Of a DNA stretch of 64,000 nucleotides, positions 31,173 through 41,491 are shown piece by piece. The DNA is from Hirundichthys speculiger (taxonomy: Eukaryota > Chordata > Actinopteri > Beloniformes > Exocoetidae). Where the stretch lies: assembly GCA_018398805.1 (NCBI GenBank), contig JAGFBZ010002147.1, forward strand, positions 124,001-188,000, in the 5' to 3' direction. The notes under the pieces were generated by a model. That model did not search any database. It was not told the origin of the DNA and saw only the letters and a program-made list of their open reading frames with translations. Each line of letters starts with the position of its first letter. The first letter of the stretch is position 1. The position numbers were made by a program, and so were the translations under genes.

Positions 31173-32649
31173 TGATAAAACATTTATTGACTAATTAATG
31201 AGAAAGATGATGCTCTGTGTTCAAAGAAAGAAAATCAGTCTGTTTTCACAGAGTGGATGGTAATAATGTTTTATTTGATGGATACATCATGAATCTCTTA
31301 TCTTCAGCTGAATATGCAGCCTGTATTAACTTTGGTTGTTCAAGTAATCCAAAGACAGCTGGTGGGGTTGAAGTTGTACTCTCAAATTAGTCATGTCACA
31401 GAAATTCTGCTGTGCTTTACCCCCCTTGTGCTTGTCAGTGTCCCTGTGCCTTCTGCCTTTTATTTGGATGCATTTGCCTGGGTGCAGTCCTTCAACCTCT
31501 CCGTGTTTCGTTGTTTAAGTCCTCTCTCCAAGTGTAAATCTCCCATTATTGGTATCAATCAGGTTCAATTTTTAAGATTCACCTTGTGTATTATGCAGCT
31601 TTTGTGTAATAAACAAAAGCTCTACTGGTTTTATTTTTGGTCATTTTGATTAATTGATTCTTGGTATTTTCCTGTGCTGGTTTGGATGCTATACTGGTAA
31701 AGGGATTTCTGCTGGTAATTGTGGTTCTATGATGAGTTACCGTAACAGCTGAAAACTGTTTATATGCGGGTGTATATGTCGGAGCTTTTCAAAGTCAAAA
31801 CAATGCATAGAGACAGGTTTTATACCAGACATCTAGGATTTAAAACAGCAGGCAAATGGAGATAGAGGATAAATTACAAGGTAAAATAAAAATATCTCAC
31901 GCTTATCAAAGGGAATTTGAGATTACAAGTAAATACAATGGATGAGTTTAGAGTGCTGATGAAGACTGGATATCAGGAAGGCGTTTTTTTTGTTTGTTTG
32001 TTTTATGAATAGAAAGGTGAAGAAATGTATTTCAGCACTTCTGCTTAATTTTCACTGTATCGGCAGAAGAAGACTGCAGACAGAATGGCAAGAGTAAAGA
32101 AGAAGGTATTGTGGGATTTAACATCAAACTGTGTAATCCTGCATTGTGAAGCAGTGTGTACGCAGGCATAGATTAGTCTTTTGATTCTTGTGTCACATCT
32201 GACACACATAGTTGCCAGAAATTGACAGACAAAAAAGAAAGAAAAAAGATTGGTGCTGAAGGTAATTTTATCTTTCATTTGCCCTTTAGACAGAAACAAC
32301 TCCCCTACCTGAGACCACAAAAGTGTTCACCGTAGATGGGAAGTCTCTCAGTGGAATCACTCACCTAATTGCGGCTCTTCAGCTCCATATTTCAGATCCA
32401 TTGTTAGAAGCTAAGCTTTTTGTGTTAAACTACAACTTCCATTAATCTGTCTGTTGGACATCCATGACTCAAAATCAAGTTTACAGAAACAGGTTTGAAA
32501 AAGAAAATTTCCATTAAGCGGCAGTTGTGTGAACAAAAATGCCTTGTTGATGTCAGAGGAGAATGGGCAGAATGGTTGGAAATGATAGAAAGTCAGTTCA
32601 GTTAAAAATGTATTATTAATCCCCAAAGAAAAAGGCAGTAACAGTAACT
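31173..32649. other. No recognised gene
   Basis: Several open frames of about 90-116 codons, none with a known motif. No TIRs or tandem repeats stand out. Confidence 0.45.
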
Positions 32650-32900
32650 CACACGACCACTTGTTACAACCAAGGTATGCAGGATAGCAGATCTGAATAC
32701 ACAACACATCAAACCTTGAAGGGAATGGGCTACAGGAGCAGAAGACCACGCTGGGTGCCACTCCTGCCAGCTAAGATCAGAAAACTGAGCCTACAATTCA
32801 CACAGGCTCACCAAAATTAGACAATAGAAGTTAGGAAAAGCGCTGCCTGGTTTTACAAGTCTTGATTTCAGCTACGAAATTCAGGTGGTGGGGGCGGAGG
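32650..32900 (+). pseudogene. Tc1-like transposase fragment d (N-terminal/linker)
   Basis: The DNA matches the linker and early catalytic part of a second Tc1 lineage: ACAACCAAGGTATGCAG, ATGGGCTACAGGAGCAGAAG, ACAGGCTCACCAAAATTAGA and GCGCTGCCTGGTTTTACAAG, the last being the degraded form of the AWSDESRF catalytic segment. Later parts of the same lineage occur at 48300-48725, 35515-35692 and 55063-55098. Confidence 0.7.
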
Positions 32901-33859
32901 TCGGTGAAGGGTAAGTTGATGAGGATGGTCGAGGGATGACATCTTGTGTGTTGTTACTCTCCAGCTTCTTCTCATAGCTGTCCTTGCCTGATCTTTTACT
33001 TATTCATGTTGAACTCTCTTTGACCCCTGAAATGAAAACCCAGGGATGATCCAGGGCTTGTTGTTGGAGAAGCTCCAGACTGGAATAGTGTTCACCATGT
33101 AGAAGTTGATGTAGTCTGTGATGCAGTGGGTCAGGCTGTTGATGTTATCTCCATGACAGCTGCAGAGTGTCTACTAGTCAGTGGCGTGGAATCGGTTTCT
33201 TCGTCTTCCCATGCTCTCCTCTCACCTTGGGTATGTATTCCGGGAGCAGTGGTACTATCAGAACATCCAAGTGGGGAGAGGGGGAGTATAAATCTTTGAC
33301 ATTTTTTATACAACAGGTCCAACATCTTTTTTTCCCTGGTAAGGCACTTCACACACTAAGTGAAAGTGGGGAGAATGGAAGAGAGCGAGGCATGATTCAA
33401 GTCCTTGCTGATGAGCAGGAGGGCCTGCGGGCAGTATAGCGGAGCTTCAGGGGCCCGGGAGGGTCCGGTGAAAGACAAAGAAACAGACCTCTCTTCAGGC
33501 ATCAGTCACACCTCACACACTACTGGATACAACAACTTCTGTGAAAAGTATATGCGGTATGTACAAGGTAAAGGTTTCTCCAGCCAGAATGAATCATGGT
33601 TGGTCAAAAAAATTTAACAGTGACTTTGGTCATGTAGATTTCTACACAGTGAATTAAATGTTGTGCTGCATGGCTGGCTTCATGTTCACTCTCACAGTTA
33701 ACATTACAATGTGCACATTTACAAGTGGAGTGCTGGTAAGATCTGCAAATGTATTTTGGGTAAAATCGTGATCAACAGCCGTCCATCAGCGTCATCATCA
33801 GTCACTAGTCAACAGAGTCTATGTGGTGCAGGGGAGGTGGATCATGGATTAATTAAATC
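32901..33859. other. No recognised gene
   Basis: Mixed-composition sequence with small open frames on both strands. I recognise nothing. Confidence 0.45.
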
Positions 33860-34117
33860 ATGAGTGACAGTTCATACAAGCATAAAAGTGGAGCAAAAAA
33901 AAAAAAAAAAAACGTGAAGAAAAGGAAAAAAAGAGCACAGGAAAAGACTAAACTAAAAAAGCTGGATATATATCCTCCTGGAGATGAACCTGATATTGTT
34001 AGCCGCGAGTCAAGCCCACCAGAACTGGCACCACGGTCAGGGAGCCAGATTTACAGGTACAATTATTCACAATCCATGACACTGAAAACAACATGTGAGT
34101 TAGTTGTAAACTGTTGA
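33860..34117 (+). pseudogene. Possible hAT transposase N-terminus (ZMYM1-like type)
   Basis: The frame starts MSDSSYKHKSGAKKKKK, followed by a K/R/E-rich stretch, KLKKLDIYPPGDEP and IVSRESSPPE. An N-terminus of the type S-Y-x-x-K-S-G-A-x-K-[RK] before an L-x-K-L-x-x-[FY]F segment is characteristic of hAT transposases with a TTF-type zinc finger (ZMYM1-like). The zinc finger and catalytic domain do not follow. The hAT at 56226-59311 lacks exactly this part, but the two are not known to come from one copy. Confidence 0.45.
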
Positions 34118-34152
34118 TGTGATTGTTATTAGAGTAGTCCGACTGCCAAACA

Positions 34153-34236
34153 TTATTATTAGGGGCCAGGTAGCCTAACGTTATTATTAGGGGCCAGGTA
34201 GCCTAGCGTTATTATTAGGGGCCAGGTAGACTAATG
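34153..34236. repeat. 28-bp tandem repeat, 3 copies
   Basis: Three adjacent units of the form TTATTATTAGGGGCCAGGTA plus GCCTAACG, starting at 34153, 34181 and 34209, with one to three differences. Confidence 0.95.
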
Positions 34237-34385
34237 TTTTTGTTGTTCTCATGGTTTGTTAGACTTCATGTCTGTTTTGTCGGGTTACTCTTGCAAAAAG
34301 GCTTATACACCGACGTGCTCAGAGTTGGTATTTAATAACAGCAATGGAAACACATCAGGCGAAATCAGCACTTGGTACCGAGCAG

Positions 34386-34418
34386 AATGAATGAATGAAT
34401 GAATGAATGAATGAATGC
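34386..34418. repeat. (GAAT)n microsatellite
   Basis: About eight GAAT units in a row. Confidence 0.95.
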
Positions 34419-34699
34419 CAGTAGCTACTACAACAATAACTGGTGCGTCTCCCGCGTGACGTCACAACTGCATACCGCCAAAAACATTTTAGAAAATATA
34501 TTATCCCATAATACTACAGGTTTGATTGATTTCAAAATGACATGGTCGCTCTTCGTGGTGTTGAACTTTTACTAACAAATGCTTTGAGCTATGTGTCAAA
34601 AATGTAGTAATGCTTGTAAGCCCCGCTGTTGCAGGCATGTGTGTGCTGTAAAACGATGTAATCACAAACTTTATTTGGTTTAAAGGGCCCGGTCATGTG

Positions 34700-35344
34700 C
34701 CCCGCCCCCGGCCTGGCAGTGACATGTTCCGCTGCTCCCGGCGGGTGACAACTCTGCAAACAAGTCACTGTGCTGTGATGCAGCTCATGTGATGCTGCAT
34801 CAGCCAAAGAAAGGATGTACACATTAAATACAATAAAATGCAAAAACTTCCTCAGGATGTAACAAGGCCGAATGCCAAAAGAGAGAATCTCAATGTCTTT
34901 GGCGGAGAGTTGTTTTTCAACAGAGACATGCGCTGGATTGAGTTCGCTCTCATTAATAAACACTGCCAGTCTCCTGCCTTTCTTCTTAACATTCTCTACT
35001 CCCCTGTCCATCTGCATAAGTTTAATTCCATCGAGGGAAACCACAGAGTCCAGTGTCAGTTCATTTAGCTCCGTCTCCATAAAACACATGCGGCTGGCTG
35101 CACTCCCTGTACTCTCGCTGCAGCTAGATCAGCACCATGAGTTCATTTATCTCACTGGGGAGGGAACAAAAATTTCCCGTAATGACTGAGGGTAAATATG
35201 GTCTTTATCTCCGTTTCCTCTCCTGGAGCTTTCATCCCGCTCTGCAGCCTCTTCTCTTCCTCTGTATCTCCGCGGGAATCTCCTGCTTCTCGGTGAGGAT
35301 GCAGCGCTGTGCAGAGCCAACAGTTGATCCCTAGGGTAGAGCAA
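34700..35344 (-). pseudogene. LINE ORF2 start, endonuclease N-terminal part
   Basis: On the minus strand the sequence begins YPRDQLLALHSAASSP with an R-rich stretch (RRFPRRYRGREEAAER). After frameshifts it reads CFMETELNELTLDSVVSLDG, DRGVENVKKKGRRLAVFINE, VEKQLSAKDIEILSFGIRPC and VFNVYILSLADAASHELHHS, then CLQSCHPP. This is the opening and first two-thirds of an apurinic-type endonuclease; the ETW motif is changed to ETE. The catalytic GDFNH region is missing. The same LINE family supplied the fragment at 23200-23467. Confidence 0.75.
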
Positions 35345-35514
35345 AACACAAAAGTAATGAAAGTGGTGTCACTCTGCACATAGTTAACGAAATTTGACCA
35401 CATTACATAAAACCTGCAAAACACAAAAAAAAAAACACTAGGAAAAAATGAAAACAAGAAAATTGGAAAGTAGATGCTATAACTTGCTGCTGTTTGTGCA
35501 ACGTCATCCTACCT

Positions 35515-35692
35515 GAGTGGTGGAACGGGAGATTCACATCATAGATGTCCACCCGGCAGATCTGCAGCCACTGTGTGATGCTGTCATATCAATAGGGACC
35601 AAAATCTTTGGCGACAGTTTTCAACACACACACAAAAAAGGGGGTTGAACCCGGTACTGGCAAGGTGTACCTAATAAAGTGGCTGTTGGTGC
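35515..35692 (+). pseudogene. Tc1-like fragment e (transposase C-terminus and 3' end)
   Basis: VVEREIHIIDVHPADLQPLC and AVISIGTKIFGDSFQ correspond to the C-terminal helices of the same Tc1 lineage as 32650-32900. GTACTGGCAAGGTGTACCTA and ATAAAGTGGCTGTTGGTG follow as the start of its 3' inverted repeat. Confidence 0.7.
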
Positions 35693-36548
35693 AGAACACA
35701 GTCAAAGACAGAAAAGTTTCTGGAATACACAAATAATGTGTTCGAGGACTTTTTACAGTCAGATCCTCTAATGGCAGTTAGGTGTAATGATTATAGCTAA
35801 ATTATCATTATAGTTAAATAAAATCTGTTGTAATTGGTTTTATCTTTCCAAGCATGGATGTGCCATGGTTCACCCTTTCATAATCTTCAGTTTGATTAAA
35901 TTCCTAGGCCTGAACATGCATGGGGTGGTGGGAAGCAGAGGAAAGGGAAACTTTCTTTTAACAAGAAGAGACTTTCAGCTGAACCAGACTGACAAATTTA
36001 AATAGTTTAAGGTGACCCATAATGCAAGGAAGCCAAGAGTCCCGTCAGTGCATTTGCAGCTGCATCAGGACCATCCTTCATTCAGTTCATGTACTAAAAA
36101 CCAACACTGAACATGAGTCTTGAGTGATCATCAGTGGTTTAAACTGTCAAGTCCAAGAGCGATGCCAAAGTTCAGATCAGTTAAAAAGACTTTGAAAAAT
36201 ATGTAAAAAAAAACAGGTTTCATCTCCAATATTCAGTGAGTAAACTTATATATAATGTCAAGTTTTTTTAAGAGGACTCTAGTGTGTTTGTCAAAGTGAC
36301 AATGTGGACTGTTCAGCCCTGTTTTCAGTTCACAGTTCAGTGCTTTAGTTCTGATATGCAGTCCTTATCAGATAATGAATAATTCAGTAAACAAGTCTTT
36401 TGTACAAATTATTTCGAAGAACTGAGTTTTTGTTCAATTTTTGCTGGCATATTTTACAGTTTTTCAACAAAGCCACTTTCATTGATAACATTGTTTTTTT
36501 AATTATTTTTCATCTTGCATTGGACGCTTTGCTGCGTTAGGGATTCCT
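35693..36548. other. No recognised feature
   Basis: AT-rich sequence without coding motif, inverted ends or tandem repeats. Confidence 0.5.
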
Positions 36549-37345
36549 TTGGTTAGTTTTTCATTTTTCAGAGGTCCTTTCACTGGAACTAAGGGGGCAA
36601 GCCCAGCTCCTGAAAAACAACCCCACACCATAACCCCCCTCCACCAAACTTTATACTTCGCACAATACAGTCAGACAAGTACCGTTCTCCTGGAAACCGC
36701 CAAACTCAGACTCTTCCATCAGATTACCAGATGGAGAAGCGTGATTCTTCACTCCAGAGAACGTTCCTCCACTGCTCTAGAGTCCAGTGGTGGCTGCTTT
36801 GTACCATTGGATCCAATGCTTTCCATTGCACTTGGTGATGTCTGGCTTGGATGCAGCTGCTCGACCATGGAAACCCATTCATGAAGCTCTCTGCACACTA
36901 TTGTTGGGCTAATCTGAAGGCCACGTGATGTTTGGAGGTCTGTAGTGATTGACTCTGCAGATAATTGGCGACCTCTTCACACTATGGGCTTCAGCATCCT
37001 CTGACCCGCTCCATCAGTTTACGTGTCCTACCACTTCATGGCTGAGTTGCAGTTGTTCCCAAACACTTCTATTTCCTTATAATACAGCTGACAGCTGACT
37101 GTGGAATATTTAGGAGTAAGGAATTTTTACAACTGAATTTGTTGCACAGGTGTCATCCTATCACAGTTCCACACTGGAATTCATTGAGCTCCTGAGAGCG
37201 ACCCATTCTTTCATAAATGTTTGTAGAAACAGTTTGCATGTGTAGGTGCTTAATTTTATATACCTGAGGCTATGGAAGTGATTTAAACACCTAATTCGGA
37301 TTATTTGGATGGGTGAGCAAATACTTTTGGCAATATGTGCATATG
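36549..37345 (-). pseudogene. Tc1-like element f, end plus most of the transposase
   Basis: On the minus strand the end ATATTGCCAAAAGTATTTGC (just below 37342) is the terminal repeat of a common fish Tc1-like element. A transposase start, MGRSQELNEFQCGTVIG, follows near 37207, then LLNIPQSAV, SGRTRKLMERVRG, SITTDLQT-like residues in other frames, CFHGRAAASKPDITKCNGKH and W near 36850, with further catalytic-domain traces in shifted frames to about 36560. Stops and frameshifts are frequent and the 3' end is missing. Confidence 0.75.
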
Positions 37346-37409
37346 AGATGTGTTTAGGTCTGTAATGATTTTTGGGTGTCTGTATCTAGGTGTGTGTATG
37401 TGTGTGGAG

Positions 37410-38229
37410 GGGGCACAAATGGCCAAATGGGCCATACCCCCTTGAGGATCCTGAGCTACTGGCGCATGTCTCCAGCACCAAGATGACCTAACAGATGCCC
37501 AAACCACCTCAATTGGCTCTAGATGTGGAAGAGCAGCAGCTTCACCCCGGATGACTGAACTTCTCACCTTATCACTAAGGGAGAGTCCAGCCACCCTGTG
37601 GAGAAAACTCATTTCATCCGCTTGTATCCACAATCTCATTCTTTTGGTCACTACCCACAGTTTGTGACCATAGGTGAGGATTGTCACAAAGATCAACCGG
37701 TAAACAGAGAGCCTTGCCTTTTTGCTCAGCTCTCTCTTCATTACAACAGACCGGTACAGAGTCTGCAGCATACCAGATGCTGCACCGATCCACCTGTCGA
37801 TCCCCTGCTCCATTTTCCATCACTCGTGAACAAGACCTCGAAATACTTAAATTCCTCCACTTGAGGCAGAACCTCACTCCCAACCTGGAGAAGACCTTCT
37901 ACCCTTTTCTGATTGAAAACCATGGTCTCAGATTTGGAGGCGCTGATTCTCATCCCTGCCACTTCAGACTCAGCTGTGCACTGCTCCAGTGAGAGCTGAA
38001 GATCCCTACCTGATGGTGCCAACATGACCACGTCATCTGCAAAAACCAGAGATGGAATCCTGAAACCACCAAACTGGAACCCCTCCGCTCCTTGGCTGTT
38101 TCTGGAAACATTAGGCACAGACACTATTGCAACAACACATCATCAGGAGGGTAAAACTCACCTGTCTCAATCTAAACCCAGCTTAGTTCCCTATTAGTGG
38201 GTGAACAATCCAGCACTTGATGAATTCTA

Positions 38230-38265
<36 letters not shown>

Positions 38266-38780
38266 GAAAAGCATCGTTGCTATGAATGCTTGGACAGACG
38301 TTGCTATGAACAGAATCGGTGCCAAAGGGCAGCCCTGACAGAGTCCAACTCTCACTGAAAATGAGTCCGACTTACAACTGGCAATGCAGACCAAACTCTC
38401 ACTGTATTTGTACGGGAACTGGACAGCCCGTAGAAACAGGCCCAGTACCCCATACTCCTGGAGTACCCCCCACAAGACACCCGAGGGATACGTTCAAATG
38501 CTCCTCTGCAATGGAGGTGCGGAACATGGCACATTCGGACTCTGTCTCTAATTTCCCTTGGGATGTGGTTGTAGCTCTGTTGGAGGTATGTGTTGAAGTT
38601 CTTTCTGACAGGTTCCTCTGCCAGACGTTCCTGACAAACCCTCACTTCATGTTTGGGTTTATCAGATTTGACCAGCATCCTCCCTGCAATCTGCTCCAAC
38701 TCACCACCAGGTAGTGATCAGATGACAGCTCAGCTCCTCTCTTCATCCGAGTGTCCAGGACATGCAGCTTGATGAACTCT
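37410..38780 (-). pseudogene. Rex3-type LINE, endonuclease end and reverse transcriptase
   Basis: The minus strand codes, with frameshifts, for a large part of Rex3. It starts with the endonuclease end (LHVLDTRMKRGAELSSDHYL, then VVSW), followed by VRVCQERLAEEPVRKNF, GLCQGCPLAPILFIATSV (palm motif B-like), FGGFRIPSLVFADDVVMLAP (the catalytic FADD), ISASKSETMVFNQKRVEGLL, EVLPQVEEFKYFEVLF, MKRELSKKARLSVYRLIFVT, YGHKLWVVTKRMR, AEMSFLHRVAGLSLSDKVRS and VAQDPQGG near 37435. The 3' end and tail are missing. A 28S rRNA piece is inserted at 38123-38293, between PILFIATSV and NVSRNSQGAE. Confidence 0.88.
38123..38293 (-). pseudogene. 28S rRNA fragment, retroposed into Rex3
   Basis: The minus strand matches the 3' third of 28S rRNA: CCAAGCATTCATAGCAACGA, GATCCTTCGATGTCGGCTCT, TCCTATCATTGTGAAG, GGATTGTTCACCCACTAATA, GCTGGGTTTAGA and GATGATGTGTTGTTGC, with substitutions and small deletions. 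This is the peptidyl-transferase region just before the sarcin-ricin loop. ACAGAC lies directly at both ends (38117-38122 and 38294-38299). Removing the insert and one ACAGAC rejoins the Rex3 frame, ILFIATSV to PNVSRNS. It is not a functional rRNA gene. Confidence 0.88.
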
Positions 38781-39178
38781 AGGAAAAACAATATTGAACA
38801 AAACTATTAGGTGTGTTATCATCACTACATACTTAGTTCTTCATGGCTCAGTTGATGTTTATTTATTAACTCTACAAAGGTTTGGATTATTCCATGTAAT
38901 TAACCATAATGAATAAGGAACAGTTTTCCTTGGAATGTTCTGATGCAAAAAAAAAGTTAGTATTTAATAATACAGTTTTTGGGTAAAAACCAAATAAAAG
39001 CACTCAATCTGTTAGAAAAGGACTTGTTTAGATATGTACTCATAGAAATGACACAGCAGAAATTTTGCTTGATTGTTTCTAGCTGAGACAGAGTCAAGAT
39101 AACTCTCAGAGAGGCAGCCACACTGCTGAGCTCTCCGATTGCTGCAGTGACTTCTGGTAGGCTCTGCGATGTTAGTGT
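38781..39178. other. No recognised feature
   Basis: AT-rich sequence. I see no motif. Confidence 0.5.
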
Positions 39179-39647
39179 TGTCATGGTTTGCAGGTGTTAG
39201 AGGGAGGACCCAAGAGCAGGAGTAAAAAATAAAAAGGTTTATTTACAAAAACACAAAATCCAAATATCCAATATCCAAAAATGCCAAAAATCCAAGAGAC
39301 AAAAGTCCTAAAAAAAAATACTAAAATACAAAAGTGCAAACTTAACTGAACCTTCGGAGACAGGGTGAGGAGTAGGCCAACGAGAGGGGAACAGGCAAGA
39401 CTGCAAACATGAAACATAGACTAATGGACCCACGCAAACAGGGGAAATTACATGACTTAAATACATAGGGGAACAAACGAGAGGCAGGTGCAGGGAATCA
39501 AGGTAACAAGAGGGAGGAGGCAAAGCAGAAAACAATGAAGACAAAACAGACCTTTCAAAGTATAACAGGAACCACTAAAGACAGAGAGAGACGCCAACTT
39601 GACACACACATACACACAGGGCTGCCATGGCCGACCAGGCCATGACA
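39179..39647 (-). mobile_element. Solo LTR (TGTCATGG family), second copy
   Basis: It is bounded by TGTCATGG and CCATGACA like the copy at 26375-26720, with GGAGGACCCAAGAGCAGGAG near the left end and GGGCTGCCATGGCCGACC at the right end in both. Read on the minus strand it has a TATTTAAG promoter-like box (plus strand 39457-39464) and AATAAACC near the 3' end. The five bases outside the ends (AGTGT and ATTGA) do not match, so no clean target duplication is left. At 469 bp it is longer than the other copy, which has an internal deletion. Confidence 0.75.
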
Positions 39648-40442
39648 ATTGACAATGCTACAGAAGACAGGAGACACACTGATTTCTGATGATTTCTTTA
39701 TGCCCTTACGTCCAGCTAAACCAAATGGCGTGATCAGAATCACCACACACCATACTAACACAAAAGAAGCAGGCAGTAAATCTGTGCTTAAGTTCTATGA
39801 GCAATGCATCCTCCATACTGTTGATGTACTCCAACTGTCAAATTGCCATTCATTTTCCATGATTTGAATGTTGAAATGATACCTAGACTATCAATATTTT
39901 TAAATTTGCTCTTTCCTTCCTTAAAAAAGTGCTTTGCAGTTATCCAAAACCACATTTTCTGCAGTTTGTGTGCAGCCAAGAACATGAGGTTTAGATGCAA
40001 GCGGCAAGTGTTTAATCGTCTGTTGACTCAGATGATTTTGTGGGAGTTCTTGACAGCTATGGCAGTACAACAAGAATCAGTGCCGAAACTCTTCCTACTA
40101 CACTTAATGAAACAGCACACCAAGTGCTTGTTTAAAAACAAGTGTTTGTTTTTAACTCCTGGAGGAAAATGACCCATCATTATCTCTCCCTCAGTTCAGA
40201 AGAGAATTGATTGAGAAGGGATTGATTGGTTTCTCACAGACATGATGATGAACTTTAATACTCTGAACTTTGATAGTTCACAGTGAAAAATATATACAGT
40301 ATATGCAGTATTATACAGTATTTTGGATTTTTTATACTGAACCTGTGGAAGTTAATAGGACAGAGACTGCAGTTCAGAAGGGTGTAATATCACCAGATTG
40401 TGATCATGACCTGTGCAATGCTAGAAGTGAAAGATGAAGTGA
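39648..40442. other. No recognised feature
   Basis: The plus frame at 39843-40172 has no recognisable domain. Confidence 0.45.
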
Positions 40443-40703
40443 CACATCAGAATTTCATGTGGTGATCTTGGACCTACAGCTACTCAAAAAGTCTTTGCAT
40501 TTAAGACTAAATTCATTTGGAACGTTCTAGGAAATGAGCCCTTCCAGGAAAAGATGCGTGGGCTCCCTGGTAAAATACTGAAGAGGCACTTGAACCCTGC
40601 AACCGGACGCCATGTGACTCTACCTCCTAATGTTGTTAATGAACTGGCTGAGCTCCTTTTCAAACAACTGAGGAAGTATACTCTTAGCATGAGAGGCAGT
40701 TAG
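40443..40703 (+). other. Unassigned open frame, possible coding exon or element remnant
   Basis: A frame without ATG, open from a stop at 40440-40442 to a stop at 40701-40703, codes for about 86 residues. They include KVFAFKTKFIWNVLGNEPFQ, GLPGKILKRHLNPATGRHVT and LPPNVVNELAELLFKQLRKY. The amphipathic composition looks more protein-like than the chance frames around it. I do not recognise the family. It might be part of an old retrotransposon or transposon ORF, or chance. Confidence 0.3.
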
Positions 40704-41100
40704 ATGTCACAATAGAAGAGCCGGAGGTAGGATGATGCTTTCATGTTTTTAGAACAGCAACAAGCTTAGCAGTTGTGCATGGTCACTTTAAAATGGCAAG
40801 GCGGACACTTGTGCTATATATAAGGGAGCTCTGAGAGAGGAGGGGCGGCTCTCTCTTTTTTTTTTTTTTAGATTTCTTTGTTTGCCATGCAGAAGAGTTG
40901 TTTGTAGTTACCAATTCTCTTAATTCTTCTCTAATTCTTGTAGTTACCAATTCTCTATTCAGCTGTTTATTTTTTGGAAGAACTCCCTGCCTCCATGGTA
41001 TTTTGTCTCCTGCATTTAAAAATGCAATACTGTCCTCCTGCATGTTTTCAATGTTTCTCTCTAAAACATGCAGGACAGTTGGAGAACACTGCTCTATTTA
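40704..41100 (+). promoter_or_regulatory. Promoter-like and hairpin-bearing segment (tentative)
   Basis: TGCTATATATAAGGGAGC (about 40812) is a good TATA-box match. Downstream, TTGTAGTTACCAATTCTCT occurs twice (about 40903 and 40940) and a 17-bp-stem hairpin lies at 41029-41079. No gene follows. It may be the promoter end of a degraded retroelement LTR. Confidence 0.3.
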
Positions 41101-41299
41101 ATGTAGTTAAGACCCACAGTATCAATTGACAACAGATTTGATTGACAAGGGCTGCCTGTAAGACTGTGTTTAATTATTCGCTTATAACTCCAGGATCCAA
41201 TTATATCAGTTTCTAAGAAGAGAGATGCAACTCTGAGATGTCTCATTGAGTATATATATATTGGAAAGAGTGTTGACTCTGACTTCAAAGTAAGTATTG

Positions 41300-41436
41300 T
41301 TTCAGGTCGGGACTGAGGTCAGTCACTCAGACGGGTCAGAAACTGAGTCGGGTCAGATTATCCCTGTTGTTGGGTCAGACTCAGTTACTGACCTCAGTCA
41401 TGTCAGGTGAGACACTCAGTCTGACCTGAGTCAAGA
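41300..41436. repeat. Cluster of AGGTCA-like hexamers in inverted layout
   Basis: AGGTCG, AGGTCA, GGGTCA, GGGTCA, GGGTCA on one strand and TGACCT, AGGTGA, TGACCT follow within about 130 bp, mixed with CACTCAG and ACTCAG. GACTGAGGTCAGT on the left pairs with ACTGACCTCAGTC on the right. This could be a decayed tandem/inverted repeat; AGGTCA is also the nuclear-receptor half-site. Confidence 0.6.
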
Positions 41437-41459
41437 TCTCTGTATTTTGGCCTAATCTT

Positions 41460-41491
<32 letters not shown>

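Noticed and set aside
38123..38293. R2-type insertion or true rDNA unit
   Set aside because: Only 171 bp of 28S, diverged, inside a Rex3 frame with target duplication; no R2 sequence nearby.
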